Assembly (NCBI RefSeq): GCF_009908315.1
Contig: NZ_JAAATW010000001.1
Location: 992,001 to 1,056,000, forward strand
From: Paragemmobacter ruber
GTDB taxonomy: Bacteria > Pseudomonadota > Alphaproteobacteria > Rhodobacterales > Rhodobacteraceae
Length of the DNA stretch: 64,000 nucleotides
Direction: 5' to 3'
Shown here: positions 17,965 to 26,678 of the stretch, piece after piece
Layout: the number at the start of each line of letters is the position of its first letter
Position numbering within the stretch: position 1 is the stretch's first letter
The notes under the pieces: model-generated
What the model saw: only the letters and a program-made list of their open reading frames with translations
The model's database searches: none
What the model was told of the DNA's origin: nothing
Translations under genes and position numbers: made by a program

Positions 17965-18054
17965 TCACTGCCCGATCCAAAGGCGCAAGATGGAGACCAG
18001 CAGCGTTCCCGCTGCAATCACGACCATCCACTTGCGATAGTCCTGTATGTTCAG
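17965..18054 (-). CDS. Tiny single-helix membrane protein, 29-32 residues
   Basis: An ORF too short for routine calling. From CTG 18054 it reads about 29 residues: a polar start (NIQDYRKW), one hydrophobic helix (MVVIAAGTLLVSILRLWIG) and stop. GGAGGTGA, a perfect 8-base Shine-Dalgarno sequence, lies 5 bases before the CTG. An in-frame GTG at 18063 (adding ST) is the alternative start, with weaker GGTGA spacing. An intrinsic terminator follows directly. The ribosome site, membrane helix and terminator together make it a credible gene; its role is unknown. Confidence 0.55.
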   Translation of the reverse strand: MNIQDYRKWMVVIAAGTLLVSILRLWIGQ

Positions 18055-18131
18055 GGTGCTCACCTCCGTTCACCGCAAAGGATTGCGGCGGGCGAAGGTT
18101 AGCCCTGCGAATGTGAATAAAACCTTAGGGA

Positions 18132-18491
18132 TCACATCCCATAGAGCGGCTTTTGCCGCCGCCGCCAGACCACCGCCGCCTGCGCCGCTGCCCGTGTCAG
18201 CCTGATCCAATCCTGCAATCCCGCCGCCAGATCGGCCCCGTCCGGCAGCGCAAGGGATAGCTCCGTCTCCCCCTCCGCAATCGCCAGCCGACCCATGGGA
18301 TGCGCGCGCATCCACGCCGCCCGCTCGGCCTCTGCCGCCCGCACCGCAAAGCGCAGCCGCAACAGAACCCGCCCGTCCGCTTCCTCGGCCACGAACTCCG
18401 GCGCCTCGGCGCCGTCGCGGGCAAAGACCACCGCCCCCACCCGCTCCACGCCTACGCAGCCCGCGGCGCGCAATGCCGCCTCCAGCGTCAC
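18132..18491 (-). CDS. Conserved hypothetical protein coupled to smc
   Basis: A 119-residue soluble, alanine- and arginine-rich protein (TLEAALRAAGCVGVERVGAVVFARDGAE at the start, a QDWIRLTRAAAQAAVVWRRRQKPL helix at the end). No family is recognised. Its ATG overlaps the smc stop by 4 bases (ATGA), so it is translated with smc and could be a small factor for the same process, but that is inference from position alone. Pronounced codon bias like its neighbours supports it being a real gene. Confidence 0.65.
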   Translation of the reverse strand: MTLEAALRAAGCVGVERVGAVVFARDGAEAPEFVAEEADGRVLLRLRFAVRAAEAERAAWMRAHPMGRLAIAEGETELSLALPDGADLAAGLQDWIRLTRAAAQAAVVWRRRQKPLYGM

Positions 18492-21400
18492 GCGACCAGC
18501 GCCTCTGCCTTCTTCAGGTCCACGCTCACCAACTGGCTCACGCCCTGCTCCTGCATCGTCACGCCGAACAGCCGGTCCATCCGCGCCATCGTCACCGCAT
18601 GGTGCGTGATGATCAGGAACCGCGTCTCCGTCCGCCGCGCCATCTCGTCCAACAGATCGCAGAACCGCGTCACGTTGGCATCGTCGAGCGGCGCATCCAC
18701 CTCATCCAGCACGCAGATCGGCGCGGGGTTGGCAAGAAACACCCCGAAGATCAGCGCCAGCGCCGTCAGCGTCTGCTCACCCCCGGACAGCAGCGACAGC
18801 GTCGCCAGCTTCTTCCCCGGCGGCTGGCACATAATCTCCAGCCCCGCCTCCAGCGGGTCATCGCTTTCCACCAGCACCAGCCGCGCCTCGCCACCGCCGA
18901 ACAGATGGGTGAACAGCGTGCTGAAATTGGCATTCACCTGCTCGAACGCCGTCAACAGCCGCTCGCGCCCTTCGCGGTTCAGCCCTGCGATCCCGGCGCG
19001 CAGCTTCTTGATCGCCTCTTCCAGATCGACCTTCTCGCCCACAAGCGTGTCATACTCTGACGACACCGCCTTGGCATCCTCCTCCGCCCGCAGGTTCACC
19101 GCCCCCAGTGCCTCGCGCTGGCGCTTCAGACGGTTCACCTCGGCCTCCAGCGTCTCGGCATCCGGCATCCGCTCCGGATCCGCCTTCAACGTCTCCAGCA
19201 GTTGCGCAGGCGTGCTTTCCGTCTCTTCCATGATGCGCTCGGCGGCATAGGCCACCGTCTCGCGCGCCGCCTCCATCCGCGCCTCGGCCCGGGCGCGGGC
19301 CTCGCGCGCCTCGCCCGCCGCGCGCTCGGCCTCGCGCTCGGCCAGTTGCGCCTCGCGCAAGGCGCCCTCGGCTTCCGCCAGCGCATCGGCGGCCACCCGC
19401 CGCCGCGCCTCGGCCGCCGCAATCGCCTCGGCCAGTTCCTCGCGCTTGATCGCGATCTCTTCCGGCGCGGCGCTGGCCTCGGCCAGTTCTTCCTCCGTCT
19501 CGGCCTTCCGCTCCGCCAGTTCCGCGATGCGCCGCTCGGCTGTCTCCAGCCGGTGCTTCCAACCCGACAGCTCCTTCACCGCCTCCTGCCGCCGCCGCAC
19601 CCGCGCCTCGCCCTCGCGGCGCACCTCGTCCAACCCCGACCGCCGCGTCAGCATGGCCAGCCGTGCCGCCTCGACCACCACCTTCGCGGCCTCCACCGCG
19701 CTCCGCGCCGCCTCCAGATCGCCCAGATCGCCCATCGCGGCCTCGGCCTCACGCAGCCGCGCCCGCGCGGCCATCGCCTCATCCTCGTAGCGCGCCACCG
19801 CCAGCCGGGCCGCCTCCAGCTTGCCCGCCGCGATGGACCGGTCGGCTTCCGCCCGCGCTGCCGCGCGGTTCGCTTCCGTCACCCGCCCATCCGCCGCCCG
19901 CCGCGCGTCCCGCGCCAACTGGTCGGCGCGCGACAGATCCATGAGCCGCCCCTGCAAGGCCTCATGCGCCTGTCGCGCGCCCTCGGCCTTGGCGGCCACC
20001 TCTTCCAGATCGCGCTTCAACTGCACGAGCCGATTCAACTGCTGCAATCGCAGCGCCGCGGCCGAGGGCGCATCCTCCGCCCCCGCGCGGAACCCGTCCC
20101 AGCGCCACAGATCGCCTTCCTTCGACACCAGCCGCTGCCCCGGCAACAGCGCGGCCTGCAACGCCGCCCCCTGCGCCCGGTCCACCAGCCCGATCTGCCC
20201 CAACCGCCGCGCCAGCACGCTGGGCGCCTTCACATGGACGGACAGCCGCACCACACCGCCCGGCAACGCCTGCGGCGCATCATAATCGGCCAGCAGGGCC
20301 CAGCCCGATCGCGCCTCCGCCCCCACTTCCGGCGCGCGCAGGTCATCGGCCAGCGCCGCGCCCAAGGCCTTTTCAAACCCCGGCTCCACCTCCAGCCGGT
20401 CCAGAAGCTGCGTCCCCGCCGAAGATTCCCGCTCCACCAGCCGCGCCAGCGCGGCCACCTCCGCGCGCAGCGCGTTGGCCTCACCCTCTGCCGCTGACCG
20501 CGCCGCCCGCGCCTCGGCCTCGCGCCCCTGCGTCTCGGCCCGCGCCGCCTCGGCCTGCTCCAGCAAGGCCTCGGCCTCCTCGGCCTGCGCCACCGCGATC
20601 TGTTGCGCCTCTTCCGCCGCCTCGAACGCCTCGGCCGACAGCGCCTGCGCCTCCGACGCCCCTTCCACCGCCGCTCGCGCCGCCTCGGCCTGCGCCTCCG
20701 CCTTCTCCAGTACGCCCCGCGTATCCGACAGCAGGCGCTGCGCCGATTGATACCGCGCCGCAAGGCGTGCTGCATCCTCTGTCGCCTGCGCCAGCATCGC
20801 CTCGCGCTCACCCAAGAGCGCCCCTGCCTCGCGCGCCGCCTCGGCCGCCTCGGCTAGCCGCTCATCATGCCCGTCATGGGCGCGCGCCAGTTGCTCGATC
20901 TCCCAGTCCAGCCGCGAAATCGTCTCGCCGGCATCCCGGTTCAGCCCCGCCTCGCGCTCCATGTCGCGCACCAGCTGCTCGATCCGCCCGCGCAGCGTGT
21001 CGATGGTCTGCCGCGCCCGCGCCTCCTGCTCGGCCAGCCCGTCGCGCTGCACCACAAGCCGCTGCAGGATGGCGGATGCAATCGCCTCCTCCTCGCGCCG
21101 CCCGGGCAGCACATCCTCGCGCGCCTCGCGCGCCTTGCCCGCCGCCCGCGCCGCCGCCTCGGCCTGCCCCGCCGCCATCAGCCGCTCGCGCAGCGCCGCC
21201 TCGCCTTCGGCCCGCGCCAGATCGGCCTCGCGCCAGCGCCGGAACAGCAGCATCCCCTCCGACCGCCGCAACTCCTCGCCGATCTCGCGATAGCGCGCCG
21301 CCTGCTTGGCCTGCCGGGTCAGCGTGGCCAGTTGCTGCGCCAACTGCTCCAGCACGTCATCCACGCGGGTCAGGTTCTGCTCTGCCCCCTGCAGCTTCAA

Positions 21401-21943
21401 CTCCGCCTCATGCCGCCGCGCATAAAGGCCCGAAATGCCCGCCGCTTCCTCCAGCACCCGCCGCCGCGCCTTTGGCTTGGCATTGATCAGTTCGGAAATC
21501 TGCCCCTGCCGCACCAGCGCCGGGCTGTGCGACCCTGTCGAGGCATCGGCAAACAGCATCTGTACATCGCGCGCCCGCACATCCTTGGTATTGGCCTTGT
21601 AGGCCGATCCCGCATCCCGCGTGATCCGCCGCACGATCTCGATCTGGTCGGCATCGTTGAACCCCGACGGGGCCAGCCGGTCCTGATTGTCGATGACAAG
21701 CGCCACTTCCGCGAAATGCCGCGCGGGCCGCGTCGCGGCGCCGGCAAAGATCACATCCTCCATCCCGCCGCCGCGCATCGCCGTGGGCCGGTTCTCGCCC
21801 ATCACCCAGCGCAGCGCCTCCAGCAGGTTGGACTTGCCGCATCCGTTGGGGCCCACAACGCCCGTCAACCCCTCATGGATCACCAGATCCGTGGGATCGA
21901 CAAAGCTCTTGAAGCCGTTCAGTCGCAGCCGGGTAAAGCGCAA
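18488..21943 (-). CDS. smc: Chromosome segregation protein SMC
   Basis: A 1151-residue ATPase that, with ScpA/ScpB, compacts and separates chromosomes. Head motifs: Walker A GPNGCGKS (31-38), Q-loop region, signature LSGGEQ (1052) and Walker B ICVLDE (1075-1080). Between them lie two very long Ala/Glu/Arg-rich coiled coils split by a hinge near residues 520-620. Length fits bacterial SMC. The start MRFTRLRLNGFKSF is standard. It is transcribed leftward and overlaps a small hypothetical gene at its end; scpA/scpB are not in this window. Confidence 0.97.
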   Translation of the reverse strand: MRFTRLRLNGFKSFVDPTDLVIHEGLTGVVGPNGCGKSNLLEALRWVMGENRPTAMRGGGMEDVIFAGAATRPARHFAEVALVIDNQDRLAPSGFNDADQIEIVRRITRDAGSAYKANTKDVRARDVQMLFADASTGSHSPALVRQGQISELINAKPKARRRVLEEAAGISGLYARRHEAELKLQGAEQNLTRVDDVLEQLAQQLATLTRQAKQAARYREIGEELRRSEGMLLFRRWREADLARAEGEAALRERLMAAGQAEAAARAAGKAREAREDVLPGRREEEAIASAILQRLVVQRDGLAEQEARARQTIDTLRGRIEQLVRDMEREAGLNRDAGETISRLDWEIEQLARAHDGHDERLAEAAEAAREAGALLGEREAMLAQATEDAARLAARYQSAQRLLSDTRGVLEKAEAQAEAARAAVEGASEAQALSAEAFEAAEEAQQIAVAQAEEAEALLEQAEAARAETQGREAEARAARSAAEGEANALRAEVAALARLVERESSAGTQLLDRLEVEPGFEKALGAALADDLRAPEVGAEARSGWALLADYDAPQALPGGVVRLSVHVKAPSVLARRLGQIGLVDRAQGAALQAALLPGQRLVSKEGDLWRWDGFRAGAEDAPSAAALRLQQLNRLVQLKRDLEEVAAKAEGARQAHEALQGRLMDLSRADQLARDARRAADGRVTEANRAAARAEADRSIAAGKLEAARLAVARYEDEAMAARARLREAEAAMGDLGDLEAARSAVEAAKVVVEAARLAMLTRRSGLDEVRREGEARVRRRQEAVKELSGWKHRLETAERRIAELAERKAETEEELAEASAAPEEIAIKREELAEAIAAAEARRRVAADALAEAEGALREAQLAEREAERAAGEAREARARAEARMEAARETVAYAAERIMEETESTPAQLLETLKADPERMPDAETLEAEVNRLKRQREALGAVNLRAEEDAKAVSSEYDTLVGEKVDLEEAIKKLRAGIAGLNREGRERLLTAFEQVNANFSTLFTHLFGGGEARLVLVESDDPLEAGLEIMCQPPGKKLATLSLLSGGEQTLTALALIFGVFLANPAPICVLDEVDAPLDDANVTRFCDLLDEMARRTETRFLIITHHAVTMARMDRLFGVTMQEQGVSQLVSVDLKKAEALVA

Positions 21944-22164
21944 GGGCCGTAATCCAAGGTTGATTCCGTCAAACCCGCATCGTTCCCCCGATCCCCCCGC
22001 CAGTCAACCATGCCCCCACCGCATCTCGGCCGATCAGCGCCCTTATCCCCAAGATATTGCGTGCCTCTCACAGGGTGGCCTGGCGGACAGGAACCCGCCC
22101 GTCCCCACAGCCACGGCTGTTCAGCGGGCTTCCCACGGGGCAAAAGCCGCCGTAGCATCGCGCC

Positions 22165-22569
22165 ATGCAAGTTCCGATCACCGGGCGCTGCCTCTGTGGC
22201 GCCATCACCTACCGCGCCGACGCCACCCCGCTCTGGCAGATGCACTGCCATTGCGAAAGCTGCCGCCGCGCGACGGGCGCGGCCTTCGCCTCTTTCTTCG
22301 GCGTGGCCGATGGCAATTGGCATTGGACAGGGGCCGCCCCGGCCATCTTCCGCTCCTCCCCGGATGTGGAGCGGCTCTTCTGCCCCACCTGCGGCACGCC
22401 GATGGCCTATCGCGCCACCCGCTTCCCCGGAGAGACGCATTTCCACGCCGGCACGCTGGACCGTCCCGAAACCTTCCGCCCCACCGCCCATGTCCACTGC
22501 GCCGAACAGCAACCCTGGTCCGATATCAACGACGGCCTTCCCCGCCATGCCACCACATCAGGCGACTGA
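22165..22569 (+). CDS. GFA family protein (CENP-V/GFA zinc-binding)
   Basis: A 134-residue zinc protein: GRCLCGAITY, MHCHCESCRRATGAAF and LFCPTCGTPMAYR give the cysteine pattern CxC, CxCxxC, CxxC of the GFA/Mss4-like fold. The family was named after a glutathione-dependent formaldehyde-activating enzyme, but most members have no proven activity, so only the fold is claimed. The next gene, a GNAT acetyltransferase, overlaps its 3' end by 23 bases. Confidence 0.85.
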   Translation: MQVPITGRCLCGAITYRADATPLWQMHCHCESCRRATGAAFASFFGVADGNWHWTGAAPAIFRSSPDVERLFCPTCGTPMAYRATRFPGETHFHAGTLDRPETFRPTAHVHCAEQQPWSDINDGLPRHATTSGD

Positions 22570-23011
22570 TCCCTATGACTGGCCCGCGCTGCTTGCGCTC
22601 CTCCAGCGCGCCTTCGGCTATATGGAGGGCGCGATCGACCCGCCCTCCTCGCTCCACAGCCTGACCGCCACCAGCATCGCCGCGCAGGCCTGCACGGGCG
22701 AGGTCTGGGCCATCGGCACCCCGCCCGGGGCTTGCGTCTTCCTCAGCCCGCGCCCTGATGCGCTTTATGTCGGCAAGCTCGCGGTGGACCCGCCCCTGCA
22801 GGGCCGCGGCCTTGGCCGCCAACTGATCGACCTTGCGGCCAGCCGCGCCCGCGCCATGGGCCTGCCCGCGCTGGAATTGCAGACCCGCATCGAACTCACC
22901 GCCAATCACGCCGCCTTCCGCCGCATGGGATTTGTCCAGACCGCTGCCACCGCCCATCCAGGCTACGACCGCCCCACCTCGCTCACCTTCCGCCGCCCGC
23001 TTCTGTCGTGA
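22547..23011 (+). CDS. GNAT family N-acetyltransferase
   Basis: A 154-residue acetyltransferase. The CoA-binding motif A is VGKLAVDPPLQGRGLGRQLIDLA (the Q-x-x-G-x-G loop), followed by motif B LPALELQTRIELTANHAAFRRMGFVQ, where the AAFRRMGF turn is typical. Substrate unknown. ATG 22547 lies inside the end of the GFA gene, so they are coupled. An exact 12-bp-stem hairpin follows 8 bases after the stop. Confidence 0.82.
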   Translation: MPPHQATDPYDWPALLALLQRAFGYMEGAIDPPSSLHSLTATSIAAQACTGEVWAIGTPPGACVFLSPRPDALYVGKLAVDPPLQGRGLGRQLIDLAASRARAMGLPALELQTRIELTANHAAFRRMGFVQTAATAHPGYDRPTSLTFRRPLLS

Positions 23012-23018
23012 CGCCCGC

Positions 23019-23046
23019 GTAGGATGGGCAATCGTGCCCATCCTAC
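23019..23046 (+). terminator. Palindrome GTAGGATGGGCA / TGCCCATCCTAC, copy 1
   Basis: A perfect 12-bp stem with loop ATCG, 8 bases after the GNAT stop codon. The same stem, with loop GTCC, occurs at 52214-52241 just after the ybbP stop. There is no T-tract, so it is a terminator or mRNA-end stabiliser by position rather than by a classical intrinsic signal. Confidence 0.75.
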
Positions 23047-23115
23047 CCCGCCCCTTGCAGCCGCCCGCCCCCACCATACCTTCCCCGGCAAGACTCCCCG
23101 CGAAAGGCCCACCCC

Positions 23116-23661
23116 ATGCTCACCCTCCTCGGCATCGCCGGCGCGCTCCGCGCCGCCTCCACCAACCGCCTGCTGCTGGCCGAGGCCCGCCGCGCCTTTG
23201 GCGACGCCCACCATACCGAGGCCGACCTCCGCCTTCCCCTCTTCGACGAAGACCTCGAAATCACCCATGGGTTCCCTGCCGCCGTCACCACGCTCCACGC
23301 CCAGATCAAGGCCGCCGATGCCATCGTCATCGCCACGCCCGAATACAACAAGGCCCTGCCCGGCGTGCTGAAGAACGCGCTCGACTGGGTGTCGCGCGTG
23401 CCCGGCGCGGCCTGGCGCGACAAGCCCGTCGCCATCATGTCCGCCGCCGATGGCCGCGCCGGGGGCGAACGGTCGCAATTCTCCCTCCGCCTCTGCCTCA
23501 CGCCCTTCCGCCCGCGCCTCATCACCGGGCCAGAGCTGGCCGTGGCCCATTCCCGCAGCGCCTTCGATGCCGAAGGCCGCCTGATCGACGAACGCTATCG
23601 CAAGACGCTGGCCGAACTGATGGCCCTCCTGCGGGCCGAGGCCGGGCGCCCCGCCTCCTGA
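23116..23661 (+). CDS. NADPH-dependent FMN reductase family protein
   Basis: A 181-residue flavodoxin-fold enzyme: LTLLGIAGALRAASTNRLLL is the FMN phosphate loop, and ADAIVIATPEYNKALPGVLKNALDWVSR is the diagnostic second block of NADPH-dependent FMN/quinone/chromate reductases. It probably reduces FMN or quinones in the cytoplasm. It stands between a hairpin and a convergent histidine kinase, so it is likely a single-gene unit. Confidence 0.88.
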   Translation: MLTLLGIAGALRAASTNRLLLAEARRAFGDAHHTEADLRLPLFDEDLEITHGFPAAVTTLHAQIKAADAIVIATPEYNKALPGVLKNALDWVSRVPGAAWRDKPVAIMSAADGRAGGERSQFSLRLCLTPFRPRLITGPELAVAHSRSAFDAEGRLIDERYRKTLAELMALLRAEAGRPAS

Positions 23662-23685
23662 TCGCGCCCCATGCACCCGCCACCA

Positions 23686-26229
23686 TCAGCCGCGGATGCG
23701 CTCCATCTCGTCCAGCACGTCCATCAACTGATGGGTGGATACGGGCTTCGTCAGCACCCGGTCCGTTCCGGCCTGCTCGAACAGCGTGCGTTCATCGCCG
23801 ATGGCCGCAGCCGTCATGCCGATGATCGGGCAGGTCACCCCCTTCAGGCGCAGCGCGGCGGTCAACTCATCCCCGCCCATCTCCGGCATGAACAGATCGG
23901 TCAGCACGATATCCGGCATCAGGCTGTCGAACACCGCCAGCGCCTCCTTGCCGTTGCGCACCCAATCCACCGCGCCGAATACCCGCTTCAGCCGCGCCGT
24001 CAGCAACTCGCCGATCAGATCGCTGTCCTCCACGATCAGCACCCGCCGCTCGCGCCATCCAGGCCGCGGGGCCCTGTCGCGCTCTGTCCCGGCCGGTACC
24101 GGCGCCGCGCCTTGCACCGGCTCTGCCGCCTCGATCAGCGGCACCGTCAGGACAAAGACCGATCCCCCTTCGGCCCCATGCATGTGCTGCACGGTCCCAC
24201 CCAGCAATTCGATCGACGTCCGCGTGACATAAAGGCCAAGCCCCGACCCATCGACCTGCGCCGTGCGCGCGCCATCCCCCCGACGAAAGGCGATGAACAG
24301 TTCCGACCGTGCCGCCTCGGGGATGCCATGGCCATCGTCGCTCACCCGCCAGCGCGCCACCGGCCCGGCCAGCCCCGCCTCCTCGGCATAGGACAGGGTG
24401 ATCCGGCGGCAGCCCGAATGAAGGATCGCGTTCTTCACCAGATTGGACAGCGCCTGCACCAGCCGCACCCGATCCGACACGCGGGTCTGCGCCGCCTCGG
24501 GCGCCAGCGCCAGCTCGATCTCGATCCCGTTCGACCCCGCCATCAGCAGGAACGTGTTGCGCACCGTCTCCATCACGTCGCGGGGCTGGAACGGATCCAT
24601 CCGCACGGGCAGGTTTTCCTCCGGGCGCACCGCCTGCCGCATATCCGCCAGAACCGACAGCAACTGCTCGCTCACCGCCTTGATGCGCGGGCCGATATCG
24701 GCCCAGCGCGCCCCCGCATCCAGTTCTTCCACCATCATCGAAATCACCGCTGCCGGTGTCCGCAGCTCATGCGATACGATGGAAAACATACGCGTCTGAC
24801 GGTCCTGTTGATCCGACAGCCGCCGCAGCGCCTGCGCAAGCGCCTCCTCGCGGATGTGATCGGCCGTCAGGTCGATCAGCGCCCCATAAGCACGGGTCTG
24901 CTCGCCCTTGCGCCGCTCGTACCATGCATGCACCGTCAGATACTTCCGCGGCGCGCCCTCCTCCCAGACGGCCCCGTCGGCCAGAAGAAAGGACAGGCTC
25001 CGCGTCTCGCTTTTTTGATCGCCCAGCGCGGTGACGATCGCCCCCCGATCGGCGGGCGACACCCGCTCCAGAAACCGCTGGATGTCGAACGCGTTGGGCA
25101 TCCCCAGCATCGTCGCCGCGACATCATCCACCACGACCGCGCCGGTCTCGATGTTCACCACGAAATGCCCGATGGTCGCCAGATCGTTCACCTGCACGAT
25201 GCGCTGCAGCGTCTGGCGATAGGCGCGCCGCTGGATCATCGACAGATGCCGCTGCAACAGCAGCACATAGATCAGGCCCAAGAGCAGGATGGAAACGATC
25301 TCCAGCCGCATCACATCCGGCGTCGGCACCGGGATCTGCACCAGGAACTCGCCCGTGATGGCCACATAGGCCACCACCCCGATCACATTGGCCAGCACCG
25401 CCGCATAGACCGGTGCGATCAGCGTCACCGCCAGCGCCAGCAGTTCCACATCCAGCGTCGGGTGCAGCGCATAGCCCAGCACCCGCAGCACCCCCAGCAC
25501 CACAAAGGCCGGCAGCACGATCCACGCCACCCGCAGGTTGCGCCGCGTCGGACGGTCCAGCAGCAAAAGCGCCAGCACCGCCCCGCACAGCGCGATCCGC
25601 GCCGCCCGGAACAGCCCCGCCTCCAGCGCGCCAAGCGTTCCCCCGGCCGTCATCCCGCGCCAGCCCGGTTCGAACAGCAGCGTCACCACCAGCCAGACGC
25701 CAAGGCCCGACAGCACCAGATAGGTCGCCGTCATCGTCAAGGACTGGATCATCACCCGCCGCCCCTGCCGCGATGCCCATCGCTCGGCCATCATCCGCCC
25801 GGCCAGCCCCGCGATCAGCGCGGGCACCGCGTTCAGCAGCATCGACCAGACCAGCACCACCCCCGCGCTGCCGCCCGGCGGCAGATAATCCGCCTCAAGC
25901 CACAGCCGCAGCAGAAAGCTCAGCGTGAAGCCGACGATATAGGTGGCCAGCGGCACGAAGATCAGCCGCAAGGGAAACACGACCATCCCCATCAGGATGG
26001 CAAAGACCGCCTCGCTCGGCAGCAGGTCCACCACGGCGCCGTTATCGACTGCCCGCGCCTCGGCCAGCGCCAGAAACAGCGTCAGCCCCACGATTCCGAA
26101 AAAGAAGATGAGCGAAGACCGTAGCGGCGCCTGCAGAACCGCCACCTCAAAGAAACCCGCGCGCGACACCGCAAGCGGCGCGAACAGACCCTCCGGCCCC
26201 GATCGGACAGGCTCGCCTCCAAACGGCAT
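23686..26229 (-). CDS. Membrane-bound hybrid sensor histidine kinase
   Basis: An 847-residue protein. Residues 35-325 hold seven to nine membrane helices, probably a MASE-like sensor. A PAS-like segment (about 345-455) follows, then the HisKA domain with FSIVSHELRTP (phospho-acceptor His487), HATPase with NLVKN (N600), DDGHGIP and GSGLGLYV, and a C-terminal receiver domain with D735, phospho-acceptor D778 (VLTDLFMP) and K828. All catalytic residues are present. Start ATG 26229 is chosen because GGGGAGTGAG lies just upstream and the earlier 104 codons have no domain. The ligand is unknown. No partner regulator adjoins. Confidence 0.9.
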   Translation of the reverse strand: MPFGGEPVRSGPEGLFAPLAVSRAGFFEVAVLQAPLRSSLIFFFGIVGLTLFLALAEARAVDNGAVVDLLPSEAVFAILMGMVVFPLRLIFVPLATYIVGFTLSFLLRLWLEADYLPPGGSAGVVLVWSMLLNAVPALIAGLAGRMMAERWASRQGRRVMIQSLTMTATYLVLSGLGVWLVVTLLFEPGWRGMTAGGTLGALEAGLFRAARIALCGAVLALLLLDRPTRRNLRVAWIVLPAFVVLGVLRVLGYALHPTLDVELLALAVTLIAPVYAAVLANVIGVVAYVAITGEFLVQIPVPTPDVMRLEIVSILLLGLIYVLLLQRHLSMIQRRAYRQTLQRIVQVNDLATIGHFVVNIETGAVVVDDVAATMLGMPNAFDIQRFLERVSPADRGAIVTALGDQKSETRSLSFLLADGAVWEEGAPRKYLTVHAWYERRKGEQTRAYGALIDLTADHIREEALAQALRRLSDQQDRQTRMFSIVSHELRTPAAVISMMVEELDAGARWADIGPRIKAVSEQLLSVLADMRQAVRPEENLPVRMDPFQPRDVMETVRNTFLLMAGSNGIEIELALAPEAAQTRVSDRVRLVQALSNLVKNAILHSGCRRITLSYAEEAGLAGPVARWRVSDDGHGIPEAARSELFIAFRRGDGARTAQVDGSGLGLYVTRTSIELLGGTVQHMHGAEGGSVFVLTVPLIEAAEPVQGAAPVPAGTERDRAPRPGWRERRVLIVEDSDLIGELLTARLKRVFGAVDWVRNGKEALAVFDSLMPDIVLTDLFMPEMGGDELTAALRLKGVTCPIIGMTAAAIGDERTLFEQAGTDRVLTKPVSTHQLMDVLDEMERIRG

Positions 26230-26678
26230 GTCGGCACTCACTCCCCTGCCCGATACGAAAGCACCTCGCACGGTGCCTCCGGGCCTCATGAAGGCTACAC
26301 CCAAGCGCCCTTCGTGCAAACGCCATCTAAAGGATGGGACATGAACCTTCCGCCAGTGCGCCGGCCAGTGCTCTGGCCAATTCTCCGGCCCGGCGCCAAT
26401 CGGTGGAAAAGGCGGCAATGCCGTCACCCGGCCACGCCCCGTCGCGCCCCACGGCGCCAGTGGCCTGTCCCCCGCCCTGAAACTGGCAGTATTTTGCAGT
26501 TGCAGCATGAAATATGTGCATTTTCTGTGCAGTTCACGGCGCAACCCTGGGCGAATTCATGCCGCGCCATTCACGCGCAGTTGAACGCGCCTTGCAGTCG
26601 GCTTCCCCTGTCCCCTATATGCCGCGCTGAGTCGCCCGGTCCTGTTCGGGTAGAAAAACCGTTGGGTTATAGACCTCT
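26230..26678. promoter_or_regulatory. Intergenic region between the kinase and opgG
   Basis: A divergent promoter region of 449 bp. It holds a local AT-rich patch (about 26485-26535) and three GCAGTT hexamers at 26496, 26529 and 26577, with partial GCAGTATT and GCAGTCGG relatives around them. They could be sites for a regulator of the glucan operon. The left 200 bp are GC-rich and show nothing distinct. No gene is supported. Confidence 0.3.

Noticed and set aside
23671-26124. Long open frame antisense to the hybrid kinase (about 817 codons)
   Set aside because: His/Gln/Arg/Pro-rich composition typical of antisense translation; kinase frame has complete motifs.
26230-26544. N-terminal extension of the hybrid kinase
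   Set aside because: No conserved or hydrophobic structure; a good ribosome site precedes ATG 26229.
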